Under the pieces are notes generated by a model. The model was not told where the DNA came from. It saw only the letters and a program-made list of their open reading frames with translations, and did no database searches. From Azospirillum agricola (lineage in GTDB: Bacteria; Pseudomonadota; Alphaproteobacteria; Azospirillales; Azospirillaceae), in NCBI RefSeq assembly GCF_017876095.1, contig NZ_JAGINM010000004.1:248001-312000 (forward strand): 64,000 nucleotides of DNA. Reading direction: 5' to 3'. The position numbers and the translations under genes were made by a program. Positions 27,812-36,788 of the stretch are shown one piece after another; within the stretch, counting starts at the first letter, position 1, and each line of letters begins with the position of its first letter.

Positions 27812-27898
27812 GACACGGATGAGCAGGAATGGAGCCGTCACCTCAGATCCCTGTCCATCCGTGAGCCGGCGCAGCCGCCATCCGCGCTCATCCGTGTC
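27812..27898. repeat. Dispersed stem-loop repeat, copy B
   Basis: GACACGGATGAGC at 27812-27824 is perfectly inverted at 27886-27898. The core GTGAGCCGGCGCAGCCG at 27861-27877 matches copy A (1621-1637) at 16 of 17 positions. It lies between the 52-residue gene and its terminator. Confidence 0.75.
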
Positions 27899-27940
27899 AA
27901 AACCCTTACCCCCCTGACAGAGCGCACGACGGACCATCCG

Positions 27941-27972
27941 GCCCCTCTTCCCCATGGAGGAGGGGCTTTTTT
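27941..27972 (+). terminator. Plus-strand rho-independent terminator
   Basis: GCCCCTCTTCC at 27941-27951 pairs with GGAGGAGGGGC at 27956-27966 (one G-U) and is followed by TTTTTT. It would end transcription from the 52-residue gene before acnB. Confidence 0.85.
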
Positions 27973-28001
27973 CATTCAGGGGCTTTGTCCACAAAGGAAA
28001 A

Positions 28002-28027
28002 CCCCCGCCGGAGAACTCCGGCGGGGG
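28002..28027 (-). terminator. acnB terminator
   Basis: CCCCCGCCGGA at 28002-28012 pairs with TCCGGCGGGGG at 28017-28027. The preceding AAAGGAAAA reads as a T-rich run on the minus strand, 31 nt past the acnB stop. Confidence 0.88.
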
Positions 28028-28058
28028 CCAACTTCACGGCGGACTGTATCGCGCGAGC

Positions 28059-30653
28059 TTACGCCGCGACGACCTCGACCTTGTCCGCGACGTCCTGGAA
28101 GGCCGGGATCTGGTCGAAGTTCATGTAGCGGTAGACCTCGGCGGCCTTCTCGTTCACGACGCCGACCTGGGCCAGATACTCCTCGTTGGTCGGGATCTTG
28201 CCCAGCAGCGCCGCGACGGCGGCCAGCTCGGCCGACGACAGGTAGACGCGGGTGTCGATGCCCAGACGGTTCGGGAAGTTGCGGGTCGAGGTCGAGATCG
28301 CGGTCGAGCCCTTGCGGATCTGCGCCTGGTTGCCCATGCACAGCGAGCAGCCCGGCATCTCCATGCGGGCGCCGGCCTTGCCGAGCGTGGCGTAGTAGCC
28401 TTCCTCGGTCAGCATCATCGCGTCCATCTTGGTCGGCGGCGCGATCCACAGGCGGGTCGGGATGTCCGACTTGCCGTTCAGGATCTTACCGGCGGCGCGG
28501 AAATGGCCGATGTTGGTCATGCAGGAGCCGATGAACACCTCGTCGATCGTGTCGCCGGCGACCTCGGCCAGCGTCTTCACGTCGTCCGGGTCGTTCGGGC
28601 AGGCGAGGATCGGCTCCTTGATGTCGGCCAGATCGATCTCGATCACCGCCGCGTAGTCGGCGTCGGCGTCGGGCTGGAGAAGCTGCGGGTCGGCGATCCA
28701 CGCCTCCATCGCCTTGATGCGGCGCTCCAGGGTGCGCTTCTCGGCGTACCCGTTGGCGATCATCCACTTCATCAGCGTGATGTTCGAGGTCATGTATTCG
28801 ATGATCGGCGCCTTGTCGAGATGCACCGTGCAGCCCGCCGCCGAGCGCTCGGCCGAGGCATCGGACAGCTCGAACGCCTGCTCGACCTTCAGGTCGGGCA
28901 GCCCCTCGATCTCCAGGATGCGGCCGGAGAAGATGTTCTTCTTGCCCTTCTTCTCGACCGTCAGCAGGCCGGCCTTGATGGCGTAGAGCGGGATGGCGTT
29001 GACGAGGTCGCGCAGGGTGACGCCCGGCTGCATCGTGCCCTTGAAGCGCACCAGCACCGATTCCGGCATGTCGAGCGGCATGACGCCGGTGGCGGCGGCG
29101 AAGGCCACCAGACCGGAGCCGGCCGGGAAGGAGATGCCGATGGGGAAGCGGGTGTGGCTGTCGCCGCCGGTGCCGACGGTGTCGGGCAGCAGCAGGCGGT
29201 TCAGCCAGGAGTGGATGACGCCGTCGCCCGGACGCAGCGCGACGCCGCCGCGGGTCGAGATGAAGTCCGGCAGCTCGTGGTGCATCTTCACGTCCACCAG
29301 CTTCGGGTAAGCGGCGGTGTGGCAGAAGGACTGCATCACGAGGTCGGCCGAGAAGCCCAGGCAGGCCAGGTCCTTCAGCTCGTCGCGGGTCATCGGGCCG
29401 GTGGTGTCCTGCGACCCCACGGTGGTCATCTTCGGCTCGCAATAGGTGCCGGGGCGCACGCCCTGGCCTTCCGGCAGGCCGCAGGCGCGGCCGACCATCT
29501 TCTGGGCGAGGCTGAAGCCCTTGCCGGTGTCGGCCGGGGCGGCCGGCTGGCGGAACAGGGTCGAGGCCGGCAGGCCCAGCGCCTCGCGGGCGCGGCCGGT
29601 CAGGCCACGGCCGATGATCAGCGGGATGCGGCCGCCGGCGCGCACCTCGTCGAAGATCACCTCGGACTTGACGGTGAACTCGGCGATGACCTCGCCGTTC
29701 TTCAGCGCCTTGCCCTCATAGGGGCGCAGCTCGATCACGTCGCCCATGTCCATCTTGCCGACGTCCAGCTCGATGGGCAGCGCGCCCGCGTCCTCCATGG
29801 TGTTGTAGAAGATCGGGGCGATCTTGGTGCCGAGGCAGACGCCGCCGAAGCGCTTGTTGGGGACGAAGGGGATGTCCTCGCCGGTGAACCACAGGACCGA
29901 GTTGGTCGCCGACTTGCGCGAGGAACCGGTGCCGACCACGTCGCCGACATAGGCGATCAGGTTGCCCTTCTTCTGGAGCTCGGCGAGCTGCTTCGTCGGG
30001 CCACGCATGCCCGGCTCGTCGGCCTCGATGCCGGGGCGCGGGTTCTTCAGCATCGCCAGCGCGTGCAGCGGGATGTCCGGGCGCGACCAAGCGTCGGGGG
30101 CCGGCGACAGGTCGTCGGTGTTGGTCTCGCCGGTCACCTTGAAGACGGTCAGCGTCAGCGAGGCCGGGACCTCCGGGCGCGAGGTGAACCACTCGGCGTC
30201 GGCCCAGGATTGCAGCACCGCCTTGGCGTTGGCGTTGCCGGCGTCGGCCAGCGCCTTGATGTCGTGGAAGAAGTCGAAGACCAGCAGGGTCTTCTTCAGC
30301 CCCTCGGCCGCCGCGGCGCCGCACTCGGCGTCGGAGAGCAGGTCGATCAGCGGCTGGACGTTGAAGCCGCCCAGCATGGTGCCGAGCAGCTCGGTGGCCT
30401 TGACGCGGGAGATCAGCGGGCTGCTGTCCAGGCCCTTGGCGACGGCGGCCAGGAAGCCGGCCTTGACGCGGGCGGCGTCGTCCACGCCGGCCGGAACGCG
30501 GTGGGTGACGAGGTCGAGGAGGAACGCCTCCTCCCCGGCTGGCGGAGCCTTCAGCAGGTCGATCAGGTCCGACGTCTGCTTGGCGGAGAGCGGCAGGGCC
30601 GGAATTCCAAGGGCGGCGCGTTCGGCCGCGTGCTGGCGGTAGGCTTCGAGCAC
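28059..30653 (-). CDS. acnB: Aconitate hydratase B / 2-methylisocitrate dehydratase
   Basis: 864 residues, matching E. coli AcnB closely from '[17 protein letters not shown]' through '[20 protein letters not shown]', '[16 protein letters not shown]' and '[19 protein letters not shown]'. The [4Fe-4S] cysteines are in '[16 protein letters not shown]' and '[12 protein letters not shown]'. Main TCA aconitase in many proteobacteria; it also acts in the methylcitrate cycle and is an RNA-binding regulator when iron-free. GTG 30653 aligns with the family start and has GAGG upstream. Convergent with acnA. Confidence 0.97.
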   Translation of the reverse strand: MLEAYRQHAAERAALGIPALPLSAKQTSDLIDLLKAPPAGEEAFLLDLVTHRVPAGVDDAARVKAGFLAAVAKGLDSSPLISRVKATELLGTMLGGFNVQPLIDLLSDAECGAAAAEGLKKTLLVFDFFHDIKALADAGNANAKAVLQSWADAEWFTSRPEVPASLTLTVFKVTGETNTDDLSPAPDAWSRPDIPLHALAMLKNPRPGIEADEPGMRGPTKQLAELQKKGNLIAYVGDVVGTGSSRKSATNSVLWFTGEDIPFVPNKRFGGVCLGTKIAPIFYNTMEDAGALPIELDVGKMDMGDVIELRPYEGKALKNGEVIAEFTVKSEVIFDEVRAGGRIPLIIGRGLTGRAREALGLPASTLFRQPAAPADTGKGFSLAQKMVGRACGLPEGQGVRPGTYCEPKMTTVGSQDTTGPMTRDELKDLACLGFSADLVMQSFCHTAAYPKLVDVKMHHELPDFISTRGGVALRPGDGVIHSWLNRLLLPDTVGTGGDSHTRFPIGISFPAGSGLVAFAAATGVMPLDMPESVLVRFKGTMQPGVTLRDLVNAIPLYAIKAGLLTVEKKGKKNIFSGRILEIEGLPDLKVEQAFELSDASAERSAAGCTVHLDKAPIIEYMTSNITLMKWMIANGYAEKRTLERRIKAMEAWIADPQLLQPDADADYAAVIEIDLADIKEPILACPNDPDDVKTLAEVAGDTIDEVFIGSCMTNIGHFRAAGKILNGKSDIPTRLWIAPPTKMDAMMLTEEGYYATLGKAGARMEMPGCSLCMGNQAQIRKGSTAISTSTRNFPNRLGIDTRVYLSSAELAAVAALLGKIPTNEEYLAQVGVVNEKAAEVYRYMNFDQIPAFQDVADKVEVVAA

Positions 30654-30857
30654 GGCTGGGTTCCTCGCAAATGAAAGGCCGGCCCTTGGACAGGACCCCT
30701 GAGACGGCCCGCTTGACTTCAATTCGGCTTTATATCCGCGCGCAAATCAAAGAGCAAGGGGGCGCGTCCACTTCCCCTGATCGGTCACACGATGAAGAAA
30801 CCGAGAGGTTTGAACTGGTATTACCTGTCCCTGGTATGACCATTCGGACCGATAACC

Positions 30858-31352
30858 TTACTTTAGACCTGCCGCTTGTTCCGCCGTCAGGATCACGATT
30901 CCGTCCTCGTCGGCGAACACCACGTCACCGGGCCGGACCGTGGCGCCGGGCAGCTCGGCGGGCACATCGGCCAGCCCCTGGTCGCGGCGGGTCGAGGCGC
31001 GCGGCGTCGCCGCCAGCGCCTTGACTCCGAGGTCGAGCGCCGCCAGTTCGGCCACGTCGCGCACGCAGCCCCAGATGACCACGCCGGCCCAGCCGTTCCG
31101 CACCGCCGAGGCGGCGATCATGTCGCCCATCAGCGCGCAGCGCAGGCTGCCGCCGCCGTCCACCACCAGCACCCGCCCCTCGCCGGGGGTGGCCAGCAGC
31201 TCCTTGACCCGCGAGTTGTCCTCGAAGCACTTGACGGTGACGGCCGGGCCGGAGAAACGCGTCACCGCGCCGAAATCCCGGAAGCCCGGCAGGACGAACC
31301 GGGCGTCGTCCTTGAAGCGGTCGAACAGGTCGCAGGTGGCAACGAAGGTCAT
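30858..31352 (-). CDS. RraA-family protein
   Basis: 164 residues, the RraA length. 'GVVIWGCVRDVAELAALDLG' and 'VDGGGSLRCALMGDMIA' contain the conserved G-x-x-R-D and substrate-loop glycines. The family holds both RNase E inhibitors (RraA) and class II 4-hydroxy-4-methyl-2-oxoglutarate/oxaloacetate aldolases. The retained R-D pair and glycine loop are compatible with aldolase activity. No partner gene decides between the two. Confidence 0.85.
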   Translation of the reverse strand: MTFVATCDLFDRFKDDARFVLPGFRDFGAVTRFSGPAVTVKCFEDNSRVKELLATPGEGRVLVVDGGGSLRCALMGDMIAASAVRNGWAGVVIWGCVRDVAELAALDLGVKALAATPRASTRRDQGLADVPAELPGATVRPGDVVFADEDGIVILTAEQAAGLK

Positions 31353-31573
31353 CCCGGCAACTCCACGCGGTGAGGATCGATGCCGACGTCTTGCGCCAAG
31401 GCCCGGTCCAACGCAAGAGGGCATCGGGACGCGGAGCAGCTGTTGGAATCGATCCACCCAAGTCAGTCTCGCTCATCCAACACAACCCGAACCACTTAAA
31501 TCTCACGCCTTGATGGAGCTGCGGATTGCATGATAAACCTATGCATATATCTTTCTCCACGCTTGAGAGAAAC
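31353..31573. other. Low-GC intergenic flank
   Basis: From about 31480 the base composition falls sharply relative to the genome and stays low to about 31920. No gene in this part. It is the upstream flank of the broken HNH-type gene and is likely horizontally acquired. Confidence 0.5.
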
Positions 31574-31919
31574 ATGGAAAAGAAAATCGATTGGGATTCC
31601 GAGGAAACTCTCCTAAGCGCTCGAACTCTACATTAGAAGCGAAAATAAACCTCCCGCGGCAGAGAGCTTAGAGGTTATTGAATTATCAAAATTCCTCCGC
31701 AAGAGAAGCCAAAAAATTGGAAGAATTTTCGGCGAAAAACACAGAAATCCGAATGGCGTTGAGGCAAAGCTATGGAACATAGCTTATGTCGCAACAAAAG
31801 GCGCCAACGGAAGAGAACATGTGAGCGCAATGGACAAATCTGTTTGTGCGCAATATCTTGGGAATGAGCATTCAATATTCGAAGAAGCAAAAGCGATCAG
31901 AGAAAAATACAGCGATTAA
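31574..31919 (+). pseudogene. Frameshifted remnant of an HNH-endonuclease-type N-terminal domain
   Basis: ATG 31574 starts MEKKIDWDSEETLL. One extra A at about 31615 then shifts the frame. Removing it restores ALELYIRSENKPPAAE, followed by 'LEVIELSKFLRKRSQKIG', 'EKHRNPNGVEAKLWNIAYV' and 'EHSIFEEAKAIREKYSD', ending at TAA 31919. The pattern W-x-x-E-E-T-L-x-A-L-x-L-Y, then R-N-P-N-G-V-x-x-K-L-x-N, is what I know from the N-terminal domain of HNH restriction-type endonucleases. The C-terminal HNH domain is absent, since the next gene starts at once. AT-rich codons unlike the neighbours indicate transfer. It is both frameshifted and truncated. Confidence 0.7.
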
Positions 31920-31925
31920 CCCGGA

Positions 31926-32486
31926 TCATGCATCCCCATACAACACCTCCAACGGCCACTCACCACCCAGGCGCGGCAGCACCAGCACCGCATTCGCACC
32001 GGACAGGCGGGGAGACAGGGTCCAGGCATCCCGGTCGTCGCGCGTCCAATGTTCCACGGCGTAGGCGTCCTGATCGATGAACAGAATGTCGGCAATGCTG
32101 CCCACCGCCTGATAAGCGCGCAGCTTTTTCATCATCTCCGACGCACTGTTCGATGGCGACAGAACCTCCACGACAAGGATCGGGGCACCAGGTGCATCGC
32201 GCGATCCACCGCAATGCACCATCACATCAGGCCCCAGGTAATAGTCACGATCAAGGCGGATCGGCAGCCCAGTTCCGGTCTGCGCCCGGCACGGCCGTTG
32301 GCCGGCACGCAAAGCGCCAGCCAACGCCACGAGGACGCCGCCGGTGATGTCACCGTGCCGCGAGGTCGGAAAAGCCTGAGCCAGTACAACCAAACCATCA
32401 ATCAGTTCAGCCTTGCGATCGCCAAAGCTCATTGTCTGGAATTCTTCCAGGGTCACTGGATCAAACCGCCATGCCGCCTCGGCCAT
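31926..32486 (-). CDS. Uma2-family (DUF820) PD-(D/E)XK nuclease-like protein
   Basis: 186 residues from ATG 32486, which has GGAGG 8 nt upstream. 'FGDRKAELIDGLVV' carries the conserved E of the fold. 'LGPDVMVHCGG' and 'APILVVEVLSPSNSASEMMKKL' carry the D and the E-x-[VL]-S-P-S motif. 'YQAVGSIADILFID' and 'VEHWTRDDRDAW' are typical of the C-terminal half. Uma2 proteins are restriction-endonuclease-like, abundant in cyanobacteria and scattered by transfer elsewhere; function unproven. It ends 7 bp from the HNH remnant, convergently. Confidence 0.85.
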   Translation of the reverse strand: MAEAAWRFDPVTLEEFQTMSFGDRKAELIDGLVVLAQAFPTSRHGDITGGVLVALAGALRAGQRPCRAQTGTGLPIRLDRDYYLGPDVMVHCGGSRDAPGAPILVVEVLSPSNSASEMMKKLRAYQAVGSIADILFIDQDAYAVEHWTRDDRDAWTLSPRLSGANAVLVLPRLGGEWPLEVLYGDA

Positions 32487-32589
32487 CGTCTGTCCCTCCA
32501 CCGCTCCGCCTCCTCATTGTGCCGCATCGCCATTGCCGGGAAAAGGTCGGCGGGGAACGGACACCGCCGCCACGTGTTGAACGGTCGCC

Positions 32590-33561
32590 ATGACCGTGTC
32601 CCCGCTCCTCCCCCCGCTCCTCACCACCTCGGCCGGAACACCGCGCCGCGTCGGGGTCGAGCTTGAGTTCGCCGACCTCGACGCCCCGTCGGCCGCCACC
32701 GCCGTGCGGACGCTCTACGGCGGCAGCGTCACCATCGAGAATCCGCACCGCTGCGCCGTGACCGGCACCAGCCTCGGCGACTTCACGGTGGAGCTGGACA
32801 TGCGCTCCGCCCACCCCGGCAAGGGCGGGACGAAGCTGCTCGACCCGCTGCGGCCGCTGTGGGGCAACATCGGCAGCCTGGTGATGCCCTTCGAGATCGC
32901 CACCCCACCCATCCCCTTCGACCGGCTGGGCGAGCTGGAGGCGCTGGTCGCCAGCCTGCGCGACCGTGGGGCGGCGGGGACCGAGGCCAGCCCGCTCTTC
33001 GCCTTCGGCCTGCATTTCAACCCGGAGGTGGCGCGGACCGACGGCGACTACATCCTCGACCACCTGAAGGCGTTCCTGATCCTGGCGCCCTGGCTGCGCG
33101 GGGAGATCCGCGTCGACCCGACGCGCCGGCTGTCCGGCTTCATCGCCGCCTTCCCGCCGGCCTACGCGGCGATGGTGGCCGATCCCGGCTACCGCCCCGA
33201 CCGCGAGCGGATGATCGACGAGTATCTCGCCGCCAACCCGACCCGCAACCGCGAACTGGACCTGTTCCCCCTCTTCGCCCACATCGACCCGGAACGGCTG
33301 GACGCCGCCGGCGTCAGCGACCCGCATGTCCGGCCGCGCCCGACCTTCCATTACCGGCTGCCCAACGCCCGGCTGAGCGACCCCGGCTGGTCGCTGGCCG
33401 CCGACTGGAACCGCTGGGTGGCGGTGGAGGAGCTGGCGGCCGACCGCGAGCGGCTCGACCGGCTGGGCGCCGACTACCGCGACTTCGCCGCCCGCAGGGC
33501 GCTGGACGATTGGGCGCGGGAGGCCGGACGCCGCATCGCGCCGCGCCCGGCGGCCGGCTGA
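32590..33561 (+). CDS. Amidoligase-family protein (COOH-NH2 ligase fold)
   Basis: 323 residues. 'RVGVELEFADLDAPSAATAV' near residue 20 and 'GDFTVELDMRSAH' near residue 60 hold the E-x-E and E-x-D acid clusters of the amidoligase (PF12224-like) family, which is related to glutamine synthetase/gamma-GCS. 'FGLHFNPEVARTDGDYIL' follows the same pattern. These enzymes are predicted to make amide bonds, often on glutamate-like or peptide substrates, using ATP. A class I amidotransferase gene begins 13 bp downstream, a pairing described for this family. Substrate unknown. Confidence 0.82.
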   Translation: MTVSPLLPPLLTTSAGTPRRVGVELEFADLDAPSAATAVRTLYGGSVTIENPHRCAVTGTSLGDFTVELDMRSAHPGKGGTKLLDPLRPLWGNIGSLVMPFEIATPPIPFDRLGELEALVASLRDRGAAGTEASPLFAFGLHFNPEVARTDGDYILDHLKAFLILAPWLRGEIRVDPTRRLSGFIAAFPPAYAAMVADPGYRPDRERMIDEYLAANPTRNRELDLFPLFAHIDPERLDAAGVSDPHVRPRPTFHYRLPNARLSDPGWSLAADWNRWVAVEELAADRERLDRLGADYRDFAARRALDDWAREAGRRIAPRPAAG

Positions 33562-33574
33562 GGGACGCGCGGCC

Positions 33575-34306
33575 ATGGCTGTCCTGCCCGGCACCGCGAA
33601 GCCCCTGGTGGGGATCACCGCCTCGGTCCATGGCAGCCGGATCGCCTGGTGGGCGAACCGGCTGGCGCTGCGCCGGGCCGGGGCCTCGGCGGTGCGCATC
33701 ACGGCGCGCGATCCCTACCCGATCGACCGGCTCGACGCGCTGGTGGTCGGCGGCGGCGACGACATCGACGCCGCCCTCTACGGCGAGACGGCGCGGCCGC
33801 ACATCCGCATCGATCCGGAGCGCGACCAGCTGGAGATGCGCGCGCTGGATTGCGCCGCCAAGCTGGGGCTGCCGGTGCTCGGCATCTGCCGGGGCTCGCA
33901 GATGATCAACGTGCACCGCGGCGGCTCGCTGCACGTCGACATCCACGAGATCTACGAGGAGGCGCCGCACATGCGCACCGTCCTGCCGCGCAAGCGCATC
34001 CGTATCGAGCCGGACAGCCACCTCTACCGCATCCTCGGCATCGCCGAATGCCGGGTGAACGCGCTGCACCACCAGTCGGTCGACCGGCTGGGCGACGGCC
34101 TGCGCGTCGTCGCCCGCGAACGGGCCGGAATCGTCCAGGGCATCGAGGCGGCCACCGAGCCCTTCCTGATCGGCGTGCAGTGGCATCCCGAATATCTGAT
34201 CACCGACAGCCGTCAGCAGGGGCTGTTCCGCCAGCTCGTGGCGGTCGCCATGGGCGCGCCCGGTCTCGGCGAACCGCTGTCCGGCGCTCTGCACGCCGCC
34301 GACTGA
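33575..34306 (+). CDS. Class I glutamine amidotransferase-like gamma-glutamyl hydrolase (peptidase C26)
   Basis: 243 residues. The nucleophile cysteine is in 'LPVLGICRGSQMINVHRGG' and the His-x-Glu pair in 'IGVQWHPEYLITDS', so the catalytic triad is intact. 'LDALVVGGGDDIDAALYG' is the N-terminal oxyanion region. It resembles PuuD, which hydrolyses gamma-glutamyl-GABA. Next to an amidoligase it probably cleaves or edits the amide made by its neighbour. The 13-bp gap implies one transcript. Confidence 0.87.
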   Translation: MAVLPGTAKPLVGITASVHGSRIAWWANRLALRRAGASAVRITARDPYPIDRLDALVVGGGDDIDAALYGETARPHIRIDPERDQLEMRALDCAAKLGLPVLGICRGSQMINVHRGGSLHVDIHEIYEEAPHMRTVLPRKRIRIEPDSHLYRILGIAECRVNALHHQSVDRLGDGLRVVARERAGIVQGIEAATEPFLIGVQWHPEYLITDSRQQGLFRQLVAVAMGAPGLGEPLSGALHAAD

Positions 34307-34333
34307 CCCGCGCCGGCCCGCCCGCCAAGCCGA

Positions 34334-34377
34334 TTGACGCAAGTCGGATCATTCACCCGACTTGACGCAAGTCGGAT
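34334..34377. repeat. Direct repeat forming two mutually exclusive hairpins
   Basis: TTGACGCAAGTCGGAT occurs at 34334-34349 and again at 34362-34377. CCGACTTG at 34357-34364 lies between them and can pair with CAAGTCGG of either copy (34340-34347 or 34368-34375). That is an attenuator-like arrangement 28 nt after the amidotransferase stop. It could also act as a processing or termination signal. Confidence 0.6.
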
Positions 34378-34410
34378 GGACCACCGCCCGGATCGTCGCG
34401 GAAACGGAAA

Positions 34411-34441
34411 CGGGCGCGCCGGATCGTCTCCGGCGCGCCCG
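34411..34441 (-). terminator. Terminator of the small secreted protein gene
   Basis: CGGGCGCGCCGGA at 34411-34423 pairs perfectly with TCCGGCGCGCCCG at 34429-34441. The preceding GAAACGGAAA reads TTTCCGTTTC on the minus strand, downstream of the gene at 34489. Confidence 0.85.
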
Positions 34442-34488
34442 TCGTCGCGCGAGGCCCGCCCCACGGGGGAGCGGGCCGAAAGCGGTCC

Positions 34489-34842
34489 TTACTGGCTGCC
34501 GTCCGGGCCGCAGTTCGGGGTGCCCGGCGGGCAGTGGGTGCCGGTGGCGGTCTGGTTGTCGCGCGGGATGTTGCTGCCGGTGTTGTTGCCCATGCCCGAC
34601 GGCGCGGTGGTGACGCCCGGCATGCTGCTGCCCGACGAGTTGCCCGACCAGCTTCCGCTCGACCCGGCGGTGCCGTTGGGGGTGCCGGGCGCGTTCAGCG
34701 GGCCGCCGGTGGTCGAGCCCGCCTGCGGGGTGGTCGTGGTCCCCGGATAGTTCGGGCTGGACGGCGACGACGACATCTGGGCCATGGCCGAGCCGGTCAT
34801 CAGGAGGACCGCCGAAACGGCGCCGATCATCACGTTACGCAT
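34489..34842 (-). CDS. Small secreted Ser/Gly/Thr/Pro-rich protein
   Basis: 117 residues. The signal peptide is 'MRNVMIGAVSAVLLMTGSAMA', cleaved before QMSS (shown without the first residue: RNVMIGAVSAVLLMTGSAMA). The mature part is low-complexity and probably disordered, and ends with 'THCPPGTPNCGPDG' containing two cysteines. GAGGAG lies upstream of ATG 34842 and a strong terminator follows. Probably periplasmic or extracellular; no known family. Confidence 0.7.
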   Translation of the reverse strand: MRNVMIGAVSAVLLMTGSAMAQMSSSPSSPNYPGTTTTPQAGSTTGGPLNAPGTPNGTAGSSGSWSGNSSGSSMPGVTTAPSGMGNNTGSNIPRDNQTATGTHCPPGTPNCGPDGSQ

Positions 34843-35162
34843 GCTCGAATTCTCCTCATCTGGTGACGGCGCCTCACGCTCGGGCGCCTTTTTCCGAAAG
34901 AAGCCGGAACTGGTTTCCCGCCCCCGGCGAAGCGGGATGACCCGAAACGGGATGCCCCGAAACGGGATGACCGGGGGGCACCAGCCCCTTGCACCCATCC
35001 CCAACAGGCGGAGGCCGACATGGTTGCCCTCCCGATCGAGGCTTTTCGACAAAAGCAACGGCATCGCCGGACCTGCCCCGAAAGCTCCAGGGGCGCGCGT
35101 GGAACAGGGGCGGCGGCGGGGGGTTGCATCGGCAGCGCATCACCGCCGAGCCGCCCCGCACC
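34843..35162. other. Intergenic region with 15-bp tandem repeat
   Basis: About 320 bp between divergent genes. 34929-34973 is three tandem 15-bp units (GAAGCGGGATGACCC, GAAACGGGATGCCCC, GAAACGGGATGACCG). A GGCGCC/GGCGCC hairpin at 34868-34888 is followed by TTTTT on the plus strand. No gene seen. Confidence 0.6.
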
Positions 35163-36749
35163 ATGCCCGACGATTCCCCCCGCCCGCCCTTCCGGACCCG
35201 CCCCGGCACCGATGGCCCGGTCCTGCGTCCCGGCGACACCTGCTGGCGGATCGAGCGGGCCGGGCGGCTGGCCGTCCTTGTCGACGGCGCCGCCTTCTTC
35301 GCCGCCGCCCGCGCCGCCATGGAAGCGGCGCAACGGTCGATCCTGCTGGTCGGCTGGGACATCGAGCCGCGCATGCGCCTGGACCCCGACCGGCCGGAAA
35401 ATCTCGGCCAGTTCCTCGCCCGGCTGGTGCGGGAGCGCCCGGAGCTGCGGGTGCGGGCACTGAAATGGGACATGCCCTTCCCGATCACGCTGGAGCACCC
35501 GCACGAGCCGCTGGAGGACCTCGACCACAGCACCGGCCGGCGCCTGAACGCGCGGCTGGACGGCGAGCTTCCGGTGGGCGCCGCCCAGCACCAGAAGATC
35601 CTGGCGATCGACGACGCGCTGGCCTTCTGCGGCGGCATCGATCTGGCCGGCGACCGCTGGGACACGCCGGAGCACCGCGACGACGAGCCGCGCCGCCGCT
35701 GGCCGACCGGCGAGCCCTACGCCCCGCGCCACGACGTGATGATGATGGTGGACGGCGCGGCCGCCGGGGCGCTGGCCGATCTGGCGCGCGAACGCTGGCG
35801 CCGCGCCACCGGCGAGACGCTGGTCCCCTGCCCGCCGCCGGATCCCGATCCCTGGCCGGCGCAGGTCGCTCCCGACCTGACCGGCGCCACCGTCGGCGTG
35901 TCGCGCACCGTGCCGGAAGCCGCCGGCCATCCGGCGATCCGCGAGAGCGAGGCGCTGATCTTCGCCGCCATCGCCGCGGCGGAACGGACCATCTATCTGG
36001 AGAACCAGTATTTCGCCTCGGCCGCCATCGCCGACGCGCTGGCCCGCCGCCTCGCCGAGCCGGACGGGCCGGAGGTCGTGCTGGTCCTGCCGATGGAAAG
36101 CCCGAGCTGGTTCGACCGCATGGCGATGGACACCACGCGCTCGGTGGCGCTGCGCTGCCTGCGCGAGGCCGACCGCCATGGCCGGCTGCGGGCGATGACC
36201 CCGGTCACCCCGGCGGGGACCGGCATCGTCGTGCATTCGAAGATCGTCGCGGTGGACGGGCGGCTGCTGCGGGTCGGTTCGTCCAACCTCAACAACCGCT
36301 CGATGGGCTACGACACCGAATGCGACCTGACGGTGGAGGCCGCGCCGGGCGACCACGCCGTCGCCGAGGCCATCGTCGGCACCCGCGACCGGCTGCTCGC
36401 CGAGCATCTCGCGGTGGAGCCCGCCATCCTGTCCGCGACCGTGAAGGAAACCGGCAGCCTGATCGCCGCCATGGACCGGCTGGGCAAGGAGACCGGCCGC
36501 CGTCTGGTCCCGCTGCCCGCCACCGATCCCAGCCTGACCGAACAGGCCTTCGCGGCGCTGCGCATCGCCGACCCCGGCACCCCGGACGAGGCGTGGGCGG
36601 TGTGGAAGCGGATCCCGCTGCCGGCCCCGGCACGGCCGGTCCTGAACGCGGCGGCGGCCGCCTTGATGACGGCTGGAATCGCGCTCGGCGTGTGGGGGGC
36701 GGTGCGGACGCTGGATGCCGCGGGGATGCAGGAGGGGCCGGAGGAGTGA
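35163..36749 (+). CDS. Phospholipase D/cardiolipin synthase-like protein
   Basis: 528 residues with two HKD motifs: 'AAQHQKILAIDDALAFCGG' near residue 145 and 'VVHSKIVAVDGRLLRVGSS' near residue 360, the second followed by 'NLNNRSMGYDTE'. A hydrophobic segment lies near the C-terminus ('AAAAALMTAGIALGVWGAV'). This is the two-HKD architecture of bacterial PLD/ClsC-type enzymes that transfer phosphatidyl groups. There is no signal peptide; the C-terminal helix would anchor it to the inner membrane. ATG 35163 begins the conserved part. Confidence 0.87.
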   Translation: MPDDSPRPPFRTRPGTDGPVLRPGDTCWRIERAGRLAVLVDGAAFFAAARAAMEAAQRSILLVGWDIEPRMRLDPDRPENLGQFLARLVRERPELRVRALKWDMPFPITLEHPHEPLEDLDHSTGRRLNARLDGELPVGAAQHQKILAIDDALAFCGGIDLAGDRWDTPEHRDDEPRRRWPTGEPYAPRHDVMMMVDGAAAGALADLARERWRRATGETLVPCPPPDPDPWPAQVAPDLTGATVGVSRTVPEAAGHPAIRESEALIFAAIAAAERTIYLENQYFASAAIADALARRLAEPDGPEVVLVLPMESPSWFDRMAMDTTRSVALRCLREADRHGRLRAMTPVTPAGTGIVVHSKIVAVDGRLLRVGSSNLNNRSMGYDTECDLTVEAAPGDHAVAEAIVGTRDRLLAEHLAVEPAILSATVKETGSLIAAMDRLGKETGRRLVPLPATDPSLTEQAFAALRIADPGTPDEAWAVWKRIPLPAPARPVLNAAAAALMTAGIALGVWGAVRTLDAAGMQEGPEE

Positions 36750-36788
36750 GTGCCATCCGGCCCTCGCCCGTCCCCGCGTCCCTTCCGG

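Noticed and set aside
27954..30674. 906-codon frame antisense to acnB
   Set aside because: Shadow of acnB; no recognisable protein and it runs through the acnB terminator.
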